64,000 nucleotides of DNA from Pseudomonas californiensis (GCF_021147775.1 NZ_JAGTPK010000017.1:62001-126000), one strand, 5' to 3'. Numbered from the stretch's first letter, positions 1 to 8,611 are shown. Notes: a model not told the origin generated them from the letters alone. Numbers and translations are program-made.

Positions 1-1249
1 CCGCTCCTTCACCCTGCGGTTGAATACTGCGCAGCCATTCGCCATACATGTTGAACACCCTGGCAACCCGCCCGGGCACCACTGCTGCCAGCTTGATGGA
101 CAACGGGTCGGCACCGCGAATCAGATAAGGCGTCAGCAACGTTGTGATCGCTGAGACCGCCACTGCCACCGGATAAAGAAAGTCGCTGGTGACCTGCAGG
201 GTCATGCCCAGCGCGGCGATGATGAAAGAGAACTCGCCAATCTGTGACAGCCCCATGCCCACACGCAGCGAGGTGCGGCCATCATTACCGGCGATAAAAG
301 CGCCTATGCCGCACGACAGCATCTTGCCCAGCACCACTGCGACAGTGATAACAGCGATCGGCCAGGCATAGGCCAGGAGGATATTGGGATCGATCATCAG
401 GCCGATGGCGACGAAGAAGATCGCGCTGAACATGTCGCGAATGGGCTCGATAAGCCGCTCTATCTTCATCAATTCCCTGGACTCAGCCATGATCGCGCCA
501 ATCAGGAATGCGCCCAGCACCATGCTGTATTCCAACTTCACAACCAACAGACAGAAGCCGAAACACAGACCCAGTACCGTCACCAGCAGCATTTCGTTGC
601 TCTGGAACTTGGCGACGTAAGCCAGCAGGCGCGGCACCACCAGAATGCCGATCACCAGCGCCACAATCATGAACAGTGACAGCTTGCCGACGGTGGAGAA
701 CACTTCGCCCGAACTGACCGAGCCGCTGACGGCGATACCTGACAGCAGCGCGATGATACCGATGCCGAGGATGTCTTCCACGATCAAGACACCAAAGATC
801 AATTGGGCGAAGCGCTCGTTCTTCATCTTCAGGTCGTTGAGCGCCTTGACGATGATGGTGGTCGAGGAGATCGCCAGAATCGCGCCCAGAAACAGCGAAT
901 CCATGGTTTTCCAGCCGAAGAACTGGCCAATCTCATAGCCGATCCAGATCATCAGGGCAATTTCGAGGAAGGCTGCAATGAACGCTGTCGCGCCCACCTT
1001 GAACAGCTTGCGCAGGCTGAATTCCAGCCCGAGACAGAACATCAGGAAAATCACACCCAATTCAGCCAGGATCTTGATGGTGTCCTCATCATGGATAAGG
1101 CTGACCGGCGGCGTGTGGGGGCCAATGAGGAAACCGGCGACGATATAACCCAGCACCACTGGCTGGCGAAGACGGTGAAAGATGATGGTCACCACGCCAG
1201 CCACCAGCATGATTACTGCCAGGTCTTGAATGAAATTGATGGCATGCAT
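1..1249 (-). CDS. Monovalent cation:proton antiporter-2 (CPA2/YbaL-like), 3' end outside window
   Basis: This is the N-terminal 416 residues of a CPA2-family K+(Na+)/H+ exchanger of the inner membrane. About 12 hydrophobic segments follow one another from residue 5, with the CPA2-like stretches LAELGVIFLMFCLGLEF (around 64-80) and AILAISSTTIIVKAL. The start at 1249 is set by an AAGGAG ribosome site 8 bases upstream. The gene runs off the left edge, so the C-terminal RCK/TrkA-N regulatory part expected of YbaL/KefB-type proteins cannot be seen. It is divergent from the thioesterase gene. The family is secure; the ion and any link to electrophile stress are not. Confidence 0.88.
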   Translation of the reverse strand, partial: MHAINFIQDLAVIMLVAGVVTIIFHRLRQPVVLGYIVAGFLIGPHTPPVSLIHDEDTIKILAELGVIFLMFCLGLEFSLRKLFKVGATAFIAAFLEIALMIWIGYEIGQFFGWKTMDSLFLGAILAISSTTIIVKALNDLKMKNERFAQLIFGVLIVEDILGIGIIALLSGIAVSGSVSSGEVFSTVGKLSLFMIVALVIGILVVPRLLAYVAKFQSNEMLLVTVLGLCFGFCLLVVKLEYSMVLGAFLIGAIMAESRELMKIERLIEPIRDMFSAIFFVAIGLMIDPNILLAYAWPIAVITVAVVLGKMLSCGIGAFIAGNDGRTSLRVGMGLSQIGEFSFIIAALGMTLQVTSDFLYPVAVAVSAITTLLTPYLIRGADPLSIKLAAVVPGRVARVFNMYGEWLRSIQPQGEGA

Positions 1250-1350
1250 GGTGTACAGCTCCTTGTTGGTAAAGACTCCTCAAGGCGTATCGACAGCCTT
1301 GATCCGACATTCGCCGGGAATTCGTCATAAAAATCCGACGAGAACGTAGG

Positions 1351-1374
1351 AAAAACCCCGATCCACGGGTTTTT
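1351..1374. terminator. Terminator-like hairpin between divergent genes
   Basis: A run of five A, CCC, an 8-base loop, GGG and five T form an 8-bp stem flanked by A and T tracts, as in a bidirectional intrinsic terminator. It lies between the antiporter (leftward from 1249) and the thioesterase (rightward from 1550), where no annotated gene ends. It may end a short transcript or act as a leader attenuator. The rest of 1250-1549 shows no gene I can support. Confidence 0.5.
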
Positions 1375-1549
1375 CAAGATTAACACTGCACCCCTTGGCA
1401 AAAAGCCGGTGCAATATATGGAAACAGATAGGTTCGAGGCGTGACGACCGCCTGCTGACCAGCGTCCCGATAACTGTCTTTTTATGAAACTCCGACCTCA
1501 AGCGCCGGCATAAGGCGCCACTTGAACACCTTGACCGTGTGAGTACGCT

Positions 1550-2035
1550 ATGGAACCCGGAAACGCCCAGCTGTCGATGACTGTATTGATGACCCCGGAC
1601 ATGGCCAATTTCTCTGGCAATGTGCATGGCGGTACGTTGCTCAAGTACCTGGACGAAGTTGCCTACGCCTGCGCAAGCCGTTATGCCGGACGCTATGTGG
1701 TGACGTTGTCGGTGGACCAGGTGATTTTCCGCGAGCCGGTCCACGTCGGTGAACTGGTGACTTTTCTGGCGTCGGTGAACTACACCGGCAACACGTCGAT
1801 GGAAGTTGGCATCAAAGTCGTGACAGAAAACATCCGCGAGCGCTCGGTGCGTCACTCCAACAGTTGCTTCTTCACCATGGTGGCAGTGGACGATAACCGC
1901 AAACCCGCCAGCGTTCCGCCGCTGGAGCCGGAAAGCGCAGAAGCAAAGCGTCGCTTTATTCAGGCGCAGCAACGCCGCCAGATCCGCCAGGAACTGGAAA
2001 AGCGTTATCAGGAAATCAAGGAAGAAGCGCCGTAA
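1550..2035 (+). CDS. Acyl-CoA thioesterase, hotdog fold (YciA/ACOT type)
   Basis: This 161-residue cytoplasmic enzyme is predicted to hydrolyse acyl-CoA thioesters to free acid and CoA. The hotdog signature is visible: NFSGNVHGGTLLKYLDE (about 21-37) holds the N-H-G-G active-site region with an acidic residue on the long helix, followed by the strands VTLSVDQVIFREPVHVGELV. The C-terminal 40 residues are highly charged and helical (AKRRF.QAQQRRQIRQELEKRYQEIKEE), a tail common in YciA-like proteins. The upstream ribosome site is weak. It stands alone, convergent with pdxY. The family is sure; the preferred chain length is unknown. Confidence 0.9.
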   Translation: MEPGNAQLSMTVLMTPDMANFSGNVHGGTLLKYLDEVAYACASRYAGRYVVTLSVDQVIFREPVHVGELVTFLASVNYTGNTSMEVGIKVVTENIRERSVRHSNSCFFTMVAVDDNRKPASVPPLEPESAEAKRRFIQAQQRRQIRQELEKRYQEIKEEAP

Positions 2036-2079
2036 TCAACCGGCCCAGGCAAGGACGCCTGAGCCAGCCCGCTCGTGGA

Positions 2080-2946
2080 TTACAGCCGTGTCGCCTCGAA
2101 GCGTACACGTGGATGAGCGATCCGATCCTGCGCCCGCACCAGTTCCAGCTCATAACTGCCACACGCCTGGGTTTCCAGCAGCACTTCGTGCACTGCCGCC
2201 GCGGTGAATTCGAACGCTGCCACCAGATCGTCGCCCAGCAGTACGCGCGCGAGAAACAAACCTGACGTCAGATCGCCCACGCCCACTGGCTGGCGCGGAA
2301 AAGCCAGCAGAGGACGGCGCAAATGCCAGCTGGCTTCGGCAGTCACCAGCAGCATTTCGAAGCCATCGGCGGCTTTGCCGGGGTAATCAAGGTGTTTGAC
2401 CACCACAGCTTTCGGACCTCGGGCCAGCAACGCCCGGGCCATCGCCAGGCAGTCGAGCAGCGAATCAGGCTTGCGGCCCGAAAAGCTGTCCAGCTCCAAC
2501 TGGTTGGGGCACAGGAAGTCAGCCATCGCCGCCGCCTCATCCAGCAGAAAATCACTGACTTCGGCTGGCACGATGCAGCCTTTTTCAGGATGGCCCATCA
2601 CCGGATCGCACAAGTACAGGGCCTTGGGGTTGGCCGCCTTGATACGCGCCACGCCGGTCAGAATGGCACGGCCCTGCGCCGCACTGCCCAGATAACCAGA
2701 AAGCACCGCGTCGCAATTACCCAGCTCGCCGATGGCGGCAATGCCGTCGATCAGCGCCGGGATCTGTTGCGGGGCCAGCACTTCACCTGTCCATTGCTTG
2801 TATTGGGTGTGATTGGAGAACTGAACCGTGTTGAGCGGCCAGACATTGACCCCGATACGCTGCATCGGGAACACCGCTGCGCTGTTGCCGGCGTGGCCAA
2901 ACACCACATGGGACTGGATAGCGAGCAAGTGGGGTGTACGCTTCAT
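2080..2946 (-). CDS. pdxY: Pyridoxal kinase
   Basis: A 288-residue ribokinase-fold kinase that phosphorylates pyridoxal with ATP in the vitamin B6 salvage pathway. The N-terminus MKRTPHLLAIQSHVVFGHAG matches the PdxY/PdxK substrate loop (SHVV-GHAGN), and the C-terminal GVGDLTSGLFLARVL carries the anion-hole/catalytic G-x-G-D motif of the family. An upstream in-frame start at 2976 would add ten residues unlike the family, so 2946 is preferred. Length matches PdxY of enterobacteria and Pseudomonas. It is divergent from the DUF3301 gene. Confidence 0.93.
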   Translation of the reverse strand: MKRTPHLLAIQSHVVFGHAGNSAAVFPMQRIGVNVWPLNTVQFSNHTQYKQWTGEVLAPQQIPALIDGIAAIGELGNCDAVLSGYLGSAAQGRAILTGVARIKAANPKALYLCDPVMGHPEKGCIVPAEVSDFLLDEAAAMADFLCPNQLELDSFSGRKPDSLLDCLAMARALLARGPKAVVVKHLDYPGKAADGFEMLLVTAEASWHLRRPLLAFPRQPVGVGDLTSGLFLARVLLGDDLVAAFEFTAAAVHEVLLETQACGSYELELVRAQDRIAHPRVRFEATRL

Positions 2947-3060
2947 GGGAGAATCCTGAACACGATGCAAATGCAATAATGAGAAATATAAGTTGTGCAG
3001 TATGGCTGTAAATCACTCCGGGCAGTTAAGCTGGTGGCTCCTTTGTTGGAGCACTCCGTC

Positions 3061-3453
3061 ATGCTGACCCTGGGAAACATTTTCGTGCTGATGCTGTTCG
3101 CGAGCGCCGCGGCCTGGTGGTGGCACGCCCATGGTCTGCGCGAAAAAGCGCTGGAGCGAGTCAAGCAGCATTGCGCAAGGCTCGAACTCGAGTTACTGGA
3201 CGGCAATGTCGCCCTTCGCCGCCTGACCTTCGCCCGCGATGCACAGGGCCACAAGCGTCTGGCAAGGGTCTATGGCTTCGAATTCACTGTCACTGGCGAA
3301 CAACGCCATCCCGGTACCATCACCATGTTTGGCGCCCATACCGCTCAGATCGAACTCGCACCTTACCCGTTCGAGATCAAGACGCCACCGCCCAGCGCTG
3401 AAATCATTCAGATGAACGAGTGGCGCCAATCCCACCAGAAGTGGAAGCAGTAA
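3061..3453 (+). CDS. DUF3301 domain protein, single-pass membrane protein
   Basis: A 130-residue protein with one N-terminal membrane segment (MLTLGNIFVLMLFASAAAWWW) followed by a cytoplasmic region rich in charged residues. The stretch ARLELELLDGNVALRRL and the later RVYGFEFTVTGEQRH.G are typical of DUF3301, a family without known function in gammaproteobacteria. The start at 3061 is chosen because the membrane segment begins there; upstream in-frame codons look untranslated. It converges with the COG0523 GTPase gene 29 bases downstream. Function unknown. Confidence 0.8.
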   Translation: MLTLGNIFVLMLFASAAAWWWHAHGLREKALERVKQHCARLELELLDGNVALRRLTFARDAQGHKRLARVYGFEFTVTGEQRHPGTITMFGAHTAQIELAPYPFEIKTPPPSAEIIQMNEWRQSHQKWKQ

Positions 3454-3482
3454 GCGGTGCGACGGGTCTGCCGAGTGTTCGC

Positions 3483-4463
3483 TCAGCTTGATGAAACCAC
3501 ACACGCCGCCAGCTGCGCTTGCAGGGCAGTTGCGTCCTGAAGTGTTGCAAAAATCAGTTCCAGACGTGAATCCCTGCGCCATTCGCTGACCTGCCAATCA
3601 AACTGCACGCCATCTACTGCGTTACCCGAGCACCAGCCATCCGTGTGGTGGATTACCATTTTGGCTCTCCGCCAGGTCAGGCTCCCGAGCCAGCCTTGCA
3701 CTCGTTCAAGATCAAAACGCATGGAAGGGTGCCAGCGCCACCCGATGCTCCAGCCATCCTCGCCGGTTTGACTCAGACAGATCGGCACTGCCGGATCGAC
3801 CCACACTGCGGGAAGCTGGCCAACGCTGGCAGGCACGCTCAGGTTATCGACAATCGTTTTATCCACAGCCCTGACGTCATCGAAGCCCGGCAATCTCTCC
3901 AGTGGCAGGTCGCCGTGTCTGGTCCAGAACAGTGCGTGCGACTTGAGCTGTTCTGCCAGACGCTGGCGAGACGCTTCGTCCAGATGCTCGGACTTGTTCA
4001 TCACCAACAGCTGCGCCTCGAACAGCGCCTGTTGCTGAGTCGCTGGCAACGGCTGACCTTCAGCCATGGCCGCGGCATCCAGAACCAACACCGCCGGTTT
4101 AACGGCAAGCACGCCCAGCCAAGGCGCTTCACGCAATTGCGCCATGAGCTGCGCCGGATGCCCCAGCCCTGACGGCTCAATCAGCAAGCGATCAGGCCTG
4201 ACCTTGCGCAACAGACGTCCCAGCCCGATTTGAAACGGCACACCGTTGACGCAGCACAGGCAGCCACCAGCCACTTCACCAAGTGCGATACCATCCGCCT
4301 CCGTAGTCAGCAGCGCTGCGTCCAGACCGATCTGCCCGAACTCATTGATCAGCACCGCCCATCGTTCATGAGCAGGTTTTTGCGACAGCAATTGTTTGAT
4401 CAGGCTGGTCTTGCCAGCGCCCAAAGGGCCGCCGATTACATGAGTCGGGATGTTCTGCAGCAT
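3483..4463 (-). CDS. COG0523 (CobW/P47K) GTPase, putative zinc metallochaperone
   Basis: A 326-residue G3E-family GTPase. Visible motifs are the Walker A GGPLGAGKTS (about 11-20), the metal-binding C-x-C-C motif in GGCLCC (about 67-72), the Walker B-like RLLIEPSGLGHP and the base-recognition MNKSE. Such proteins use GTP to deliver or insert metal, often zinc, into client proteins. It lies in a cluster with zigA and DUF1826, which suggests a role in zinc starvation, but no clear Zur box precedes it. It is divergent from the small secreted protein gene, with 53 bases between. It is shorter than ZigA and belongs to a different COG0523 subgroup. Confidence 0.85.
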   Translation of the reverse strand: MLQNIPTHVIGGPLGAGKTSLIKQLLSQKPAHERWAVLINEFGQIGLDAALLTTEADGIALGEVAGGCLCCVNGVPFQIGLGRLLRKVRPDRLLIEPSGLGHPAQLMAQLREAPWLGVLAVKPAVLVLDAAAMAEGQPLPATQQQALFEAQLLVMNKSEHLDEASRQRLAEQLKSHALFWTRHGDLPLERLPGFDDVRAVDKTIVDNLSVPASVGQLPAVWVDPAVPICLSQTGEDGWSIGWRWHPSMRFDLERVQGWLGSLTWRRAKMVIHHTDGWCSGNAVDGVQFDWQVSEWRRDSRLELIFATLQDATALQAQLAACVVSSS

Positions 4464-4516
4464 GGGGACTACTTCTGAAAAGTGCGACGACCATTGAAGA
4501 GCAAGGAACGGTAACG

Positions 4517-4897
4517 ATGCAAGTGATGTGGCGGTCTGGTCGAATGACGCTGACCCTGATGCTGCTGGCGGTGCCTTGTTCGCAGGCGTGGGCGCAAGCG
4601 TGTCTGGTGCACAGCCAGGCAGAGAGGCTCGACGTCAAAGTCTGCCAGGAAAATATCAACATCCCGCAGGATCTGTTTCACGATGGCTTCTGTCAGCCGC
4701 AGTTGGCTGGGCAAAAACCCGACGTCAGCTACTCGCAACAGTGCCCCACAGGCGCATTTGGCGTCTGCCGCAATGCACAGGTCGCCAACATGCCCTACCG
4801 CGAACACATTCACTATTATGGGGTGGCCAGTGACGCCCTGTACCTGAAGCCGTTTTGCGAAGGCCAGAGCAAGGGCGAATGGGTCACCCCTGAATGA
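4517..4897 (+). CDS. Small secreted cysteine-rich hypothetical protein
   Basis: A 126-residue protein with a Sec signal peptide (hydrophobic TLTLMLLAVPCSQAWA, cleavage probably after AWA). The mature part has six cysteines, suggesting disulfides in the periplasm. A GGAACGG ribosome site precedes the ATG. The gene sits between two COG0523 GTPase units and converges with the DUF1826 gene four bases away. I recognise no domain. The neighbourhood suggests a role in zinc starvation, which is inference only. Confidence 0.72.
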   Translation: MQVMWRSGRMTLTLMLLAVPCSQAWAQACLVHSQAERLDVKVCQENINIPQDLFHDGFCQPQLAGQKPDVSYSQQCPTGAFGVCRNAQVANMPYREHIHYYGVASDALYLKPFCEGQSKGEWVTPE

Positions 4898-4901
4898 CCG
4901 T

Positions 4902-5552
4902 TCACGCCAGCCAGTCCAGGGTCAGAATCAGACGCCGCTCGTTACGCGCCACCGGCGGTGACCGGTGCACCAGGCCAAAACCTTCGTTACCGCTCCAGCG
5001 CTCACCCTTGAGCAGCGCAACTTCGCCGCAGTAAATCTGCTGAATCAACGTAGCCTCATCCGGCTCCGCCTCAGGGCGACCCAACTGCTTGCGGTCGATG
5101 GCGCCTTCTTCCAGCCACTGGCTGCCTATGCCGGCATACGTAGTGATCAGGCGCACCGGTACGTGATCCACATGAAAGCGCGGGCACATCGCCTTGTCGA
5201 GCACGCGCAGTCGCAGACCGACGCACTGTGCGCCCAGCAGGCACGCGTAGGCACTGACCAGCCATGACACGTCAGCGATGAACCCGTCATAGCCCTGTAA
5301 ATCCGCGTAGGACGAGGCCAGTGTGCGCAGGTCCGGCTCGACATCACCGCCCTTCACATCGAGGCTCATCGACTCCGCCAGCGGCTCGTTCATCGACAGC
5401 AATAACGCACCGAAGTCCCGAACATGTGCGGGCAACTGGCGCTGCCAGATGGCGAGGTTGACCTCATCTTCAAGCACCTGACTCAGTACATCCGGCGTTA
5501 TGCCCTGCACCTGTTGCACCGAAGAGCGGGTTTTCAGCAGATACGCGAGCAT
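4902..5552 (-). CDS. DUF1826 domain protein, zinc-locus associated
   Basis: A 216-residue protein of the DUF1826 family, which recurs beside ZigA-type GTPases in pseudomonads. Conserved-looking blocks include CPRFHVDHVPVRLITTYAG (about 133-151), with His and Asp that could bind a metal, and GEVALLKGERW near the C-terminus. This H-x-D...G layout recalls 2-oxoglutarate/Fe(II) cupin-like folds, but that is only a resemblance. The start codon overlaps the zigA stop by one base (TGATG), so the two are translationally coupled and should share the zigA promoter and Zur box. Confidence 0.83.
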   Translation of the reverse strand: MLAYLLKTRSSVQQVQGITPDVLSQVLEDEVNLAIWQRQLPAHVRDFGALLLSMNEPLAESMSLDVKGGDVEPDLRTLASSYADLQGYDGFIADVSWLVSAYACLLGAQCVGLRLRVLDKAMCPRFHVDHVPVRLITTYAGIGSQWLEEGAIDRKQLGRPEAEPDEATLIQQIYCGEVALLKGERWSGNEGFGLVHRSPPVARNERRLILTLDWLA

Positions 5553-6760
5553 CAGGCAGCCACCTCTTCATGCCATGGACCAAAAGGGTCGGCCAGCTTG
5601 CGCCAGCTTTCCACGCCAAACGCCATTTCACAGTCGGTGAGCAGGCAGTTGTCCAGCTCTGCGGTCAATTGGGCAAAATCAATATTTTGCCCGATAAAAA
5701 CCAGCTCCTGACGGCAATCGCCGGTTTCCGACGACCAGTTTTCCATAATGGAGGTCACGTCTTCCTGGTCCTGAGGCCAGCTTTCGCGCGTTACAAAGCG
5801 CCACCAGCGACCTGCAAAGCCATGCCGCATCAGCCCGCCTGCCTGCGACCAGCTGCCGGCATCCTTGTATTTGCTCGCCAGCCAGAAGAAGCCCTTGGAG
5901 CGCAGCAGTTTGCCGTTGGTCCATGGTCGGTTGATGAAGTCAAAAAAGCGCTCTGGGTGGAACGGACGACGTGCCCGGTAAGCCGTTGAGGCAATGCCGT
6001 ACTCATCGGTTTCAGGCACGTGTTCGCCACGCATTTCCTTCAGCCAGCCAGGCGCCTGAGAGGCACGGTCGAAGTCGAAGCGGTGGGTATTGAGAATTTT
6101 CGCCAACGGTATTTCGCCCATCACCATCGGGACGATTTCGGCGTCAGCGTTGAGGCGCTTAAGGATGGCCATCAACTCTTCGCGCTCGACCGAGCTGATC
6201 AGGTCAATCTTGCTGACCAGGATCACGTCGGCGAACTCGATCTGTTCGATCAGCAGATCAGTGATTGACCGGTCGTCTTCTTCATCCAGGGTTTCGCCCC
6301 GGGTCGACAGGCTGTCGGCGGCCTCGTAATCCAGCAGAAAGTTGACGCCGTCCACGACCGTGACCATGGTGTCTAGGCGCGCGAGGTCCGCCAGGCTTTT
6401 GCCTTCTTCGTCGCGGAAGGTGAAGGTTTCAGCCACCGGCAGCGGTTCGGAAATCCCGGTGGATTCGATCAATAAGTAATCAAAACGGCCGTCCTGAGCC
6501 AATCGGCTGACCTCTTCCAGCAGGTCTTCGCGCAGGGTGCAGCAAATGCAGCCATTGCTCATCTCGATCAGCTTTTCTTCCGCTCGATTGAGACTGACGT
6601 CACGCTGGACTGCGCCGCCATCAATATTGATTTCACTCATATCGTTGACGATGACGGCCACTCGCAAGTTTTCACGATTGCGCAGCACGTAATTGAGTAA
6701 GGTGCTTTTTCCGGCGCCGAGAAAGCCGGAGAGGACGGTAACAGGCAGACGATTCAACAT
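5552..6760 (-). CDS. zigA: Zinc metallochaperone GTPase ZigA
   Basis: A 402-residue COG0523 G3E GTPase. The Walker A loop SGFLGAGKSTL opens the protein, the metal motif is SNGCICCTLREDLLEEV (C-x-C-C), then ESTGISEPLPVAETF (switch II) and SKIDL (NKxD-like). The C-terminal CobW_C domain runs from RARRPFHPERFFDF to the end, with LVFIGQNID. The length and the INIDGGAVQRDVSLNRAEEKL block match the ZigA subgroup, which moves zinc to clients under starvation. The ATG at 6760 has GGAG seven bases upstream; a start at 6802 is less likely. A near-perfect Zur box lies 90 bases upstream. Confidence 0.93.
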   Translation of the reverse strand: MLNRLPVTVLSGFLGAGKSTLLNYVLRNRENLRVAVIVNDMSEINIDGGAVQRDVSLNRAEEKLIEMSNGCICCTLREDLLEEVSRLAQDGRFDYLLIESTGISEPLPVAETFTFRDEEGKSLADLARLDTMVTVVDGVNFLLDYEAADSLSTRGETLDEEDDRSITDLLIEQIEFADVILVSKIDLISSVEREELMAILKRLNADAEIVPMVMGEIPLAKILNTHRFDFDRASQAPGWLKEMRGEHVPETDEYGIASTAYRARRPFHPERFFDFINRPWTNGKLLRSKGFFWLASKYKDAGSWSQAGGLMRHGFAGRWWRFVTRESWPQDQEDVTSIMENWSSETGDCRQELVFIGQNIDFAQLTAELDNCLLTDCEMAFGVESWRKLADPFGPWHEEVAA

Positions 6761-6850
6761 CAGGATTCTCCAACCGGGCGGCAAGGCTTGGGCCTTGTTC
6801 ATATGGGCTGCAACGAATCCATGAAGCAGCCGACTCTCATCAAGCCATGA

Positions 6851-6865
6851 TGTTATATTATAACA
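6851..6865. promoter_or_regulatory. Zur box, shared by zigA and a secreted protein gene
   Basis: TGTTATATTATAACA is a perfect 15-base palindrome centred on 6858 and matches the core of the gammaproteobacterial Zur operator (TGTTATA-n-TATAACA). It lies between zigA (minus, start 6760) and the small secreted protein gene (plus, start 6903), so one dimer site could repress both in zinc-replete cells. Confidence 0.88.
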
Positions 6866-6902
6866 ACTCTAAATAGCTACAGCGCTCAATGAAGGTAATG
6901 TC

Positions 6903-7292
6903 ATGACAAGGGGCTCATTTGCGTTGATGGCACTTCTGGCGCTGGCCAGCGCACCGGCATTGGCGATGGGCCCCAGGCCATCGGCCGATCTGGCGCTCTG
7001 CACGCGCAGCGCGACTGTACTGGCCTGCCGCGATGCAAGCGGCAACAGCTACAGCGTGGTCACCGCCGGGCAAACAACCTGGTTAAAGGGCTATGAGACG
7101 CTCGACAAGCGCCGCTGGGTGCAGACCAACAGTCGTTACGACCAACTGACGTTCTTTACCGGGCTGGCTTCGGATGGCGAGGCTTGGGTGGGGACTATTC
7201 AGCGGGTGGGCTGGACGACCATCACGCGGGTTTCAAGCTCAAAGGGCACGCGCAGCAAAATCACCTGCAGCCGACTGAACGGCTGCCGCTGA
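6903..7292 (+). CDS. Small secreted protein, probable Zur target
   Basis: A 129-residue protein with a Sec signal peptide (FALMALLALASAPALA, cleavage after ALA). The mature domain has four cysteines (two near the N-terminus, two in ITCSRLNGC at the end) and a central WLKGYETLDKRRWVQ block. No domain is recognised. The Zur box at 6851-6865 is only 38 bases before the start, so it should be induced on zinc starvation together with zigA. It converges with the amidase gene 16 bases downstream. A periplasmic role in zinc handling is possible but unproved. Confidence 0.78.
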   Translation: MTRGSFALMALLALASAPALAMGPRPSADLALCTRSATVLACRDASGNSYSVVTAGQTTWLKGYETLDKRRWVQTNSRYDQLTFFTGLASDGEAWVGTIQRVGWTTITRVSSSKGTRSKITCSRLNGCR

Positions 7293-7308
7293 TGGCTGCT
7301 GCGCGACC

Positions 7309-8535
7309 TCAGGCCTGCTGCTCCTGCTTCTGCGCCTGAACCCACGCCATGTGCGAATCCACAGGCGGATTGCGCTGGAAGTAACGCTGCAAGCCGTCGA
7401 ACAACCCATCCGCCACGGCCTGTTGATGACGCGCTGTTACCAGACGCTGGCTGTCTCGACTATTGGAGATAAAACCGGTTTCGACCAGAATCGACGGCAC
7501 ATCCGGCGATTTGAGCACCGCGAAACCCGCCTGTTCCACGCGCTTCTGATGCAGCGTTGTGATGCCTTCCAGGCTGCCCAATACGGTATGACCCAATTGC
7601 AGACTGGCGGCGATGGTGGCGTTCATCGACATGTCGAGAATCACCCCGGCCAGCATCGGGTCCTTGTCTTTCAGGTTGAGCAGCGAAGTTGCGCCCAACA
7701 GGTCAGCACCGTTTTCACGCTGTGCCATGAAGCGAGCCGTCGCCGACGTTGCGCCGCCTTCGGACAGGGCGAACACCGATGCACCAGATGCCGTAAGACG
7801 TGGCGCCGCGTCGGCATGTACCGAGATGAACATGTCTGCATTGGATTTGTGAGCGAACTCGACACGTTTGCGCAGCGGTACGAAGAAGTCATCGTTGCGC
7901 ACCAGACGCACGTCAAACCCTTTTTCCCGTTTCAATCGCCTGGCCAGCAATTGCGCAATCGAAAGCACCACATCCTTTTCCCGCTCGCCTCGCGAACCGA
8001 CTGCACCCGGGTCTTTGCCACCGTGCCCGGCATCGACCACGACCATGATGTCGCGGCCGGTACTGCGCGCCTTGGCAGGATTTTGCACCGGGACTGGCGG
8101 AGGCAGCTCGGCCATTTGTACAGGCGCACGGGCTGTGGAACTCATGTCCAGCACCAGACGATGCCCCTGCCCGCCTTCCGGGCCAAGGAGAAAGCTGCTC
8201 AGTTGTACCGGCGCAGTCAGGTCCAGAACGATGCGCGTGTCGTCACCCTTGCCGTAGTGGCCGGAGCGAATCGATTTGATCACGGTTCGGTCCAGCGCCA
8301 GCTGACTGAAATCGCCGGTCAGCCGTGAACCGCTGACATCAATAATCAAACGGTCTGGCGCGGTCAGGGAAAAGGTCTTGTATTGCACTGGGCCGCTCAG
8401 GTCGAGCACCAGTCGCAACTTGTCATTGGTGCGCCACAGACGCGCGTTGCTGATTTGCGTGGCATAAGCGCCAAGAGGCAACGTCAGCGCGGCGCCAGCG
8501 AGAAGCATGTTGAGCAGCATTTGGCGTCTGTGCAT
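7309..8535 (-). CDS. N-acetylmuramoyl-L-alanine amidase (AMIN + Amidase_3), Tat-type signal
   Basis: A 408-residue periplasmic cell-wall amidase that cleaves the bond between MurNAc and the stem peptide, assisting cell separation. The N-terminus MHRRQMLLNMLLAGAAL is a twin-arginine-type signal, as in E. coli AmiC. An AMIN septal-targeting domain follows (about 28-130), then the Amidase_3 domain with zinc ligands in VVVDAGHGGKDPGAVG.RGE and ISVHADAA and the catalytic Glu in SILVETGFISN. There is no LysM domain, unlike AmiB of Pseudomonas. It resembles PA5538 of P. aeruginosa, which also sits in a zinc-regulated cluster. A Zur-like site lies about 60 bases upstream. Confidence 0.92.
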   Translation of the reverse strand: MHRRQMLLNMLLAGAALTLPLGAYATQISNARLWRTNDKLRLVLDLSGPVQYKTFSLTAPDRLIIDVSGSRLTGDFSQLALDRTVIKSIRSGHYGKGDDTRIVLDLTAPVQLSSFLLGPEGGQGHRLVLDMSSTARAPVQMAELPPPVPVQNPAKARSTGRDIMVVVDAGHGGKDPGAVGSRGEREKDVVLSIAQLLARRLKREKGFDVRLVRNDDFFVPLRKRVEFAHKSNADMFISVHADAAPRLTASGASVFALSEGGATSATARFMAQRENGADLLGATSLLNLKDKDPMLAGVILDMSMNATIAASLQLGHTVLGSLEGITTLHQKRVEQAGFAVLKSPDVPSILVETGFISNSRDSQRLVTARHQQAVADGLFDGLQRYFQRNPPVDSHMAWVQAQKQEQQA

Positions 8536-8592
8536 GGAATGTCTCAAGAGCAGGCTGAGCATCCCGGCTCATGAAGGTTTCATCCGCATAAT

Positions 8593-8611
8593 TAGTAACA
8601 ATATAACATGC
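8593..8611. promoter_or_regulatory. Candidate Zur site upstream of the amidase
   Basis: The half site ATATAACAT matches the Zur operator perfectly; the other half (AGTAACA) matches 4 of 7 positions. It lies 58-76 bases upstream of the amidase start, where a repressor could block transcription. It is weaker than the boxes at 6851 and 50732. Confidence 0.5.
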
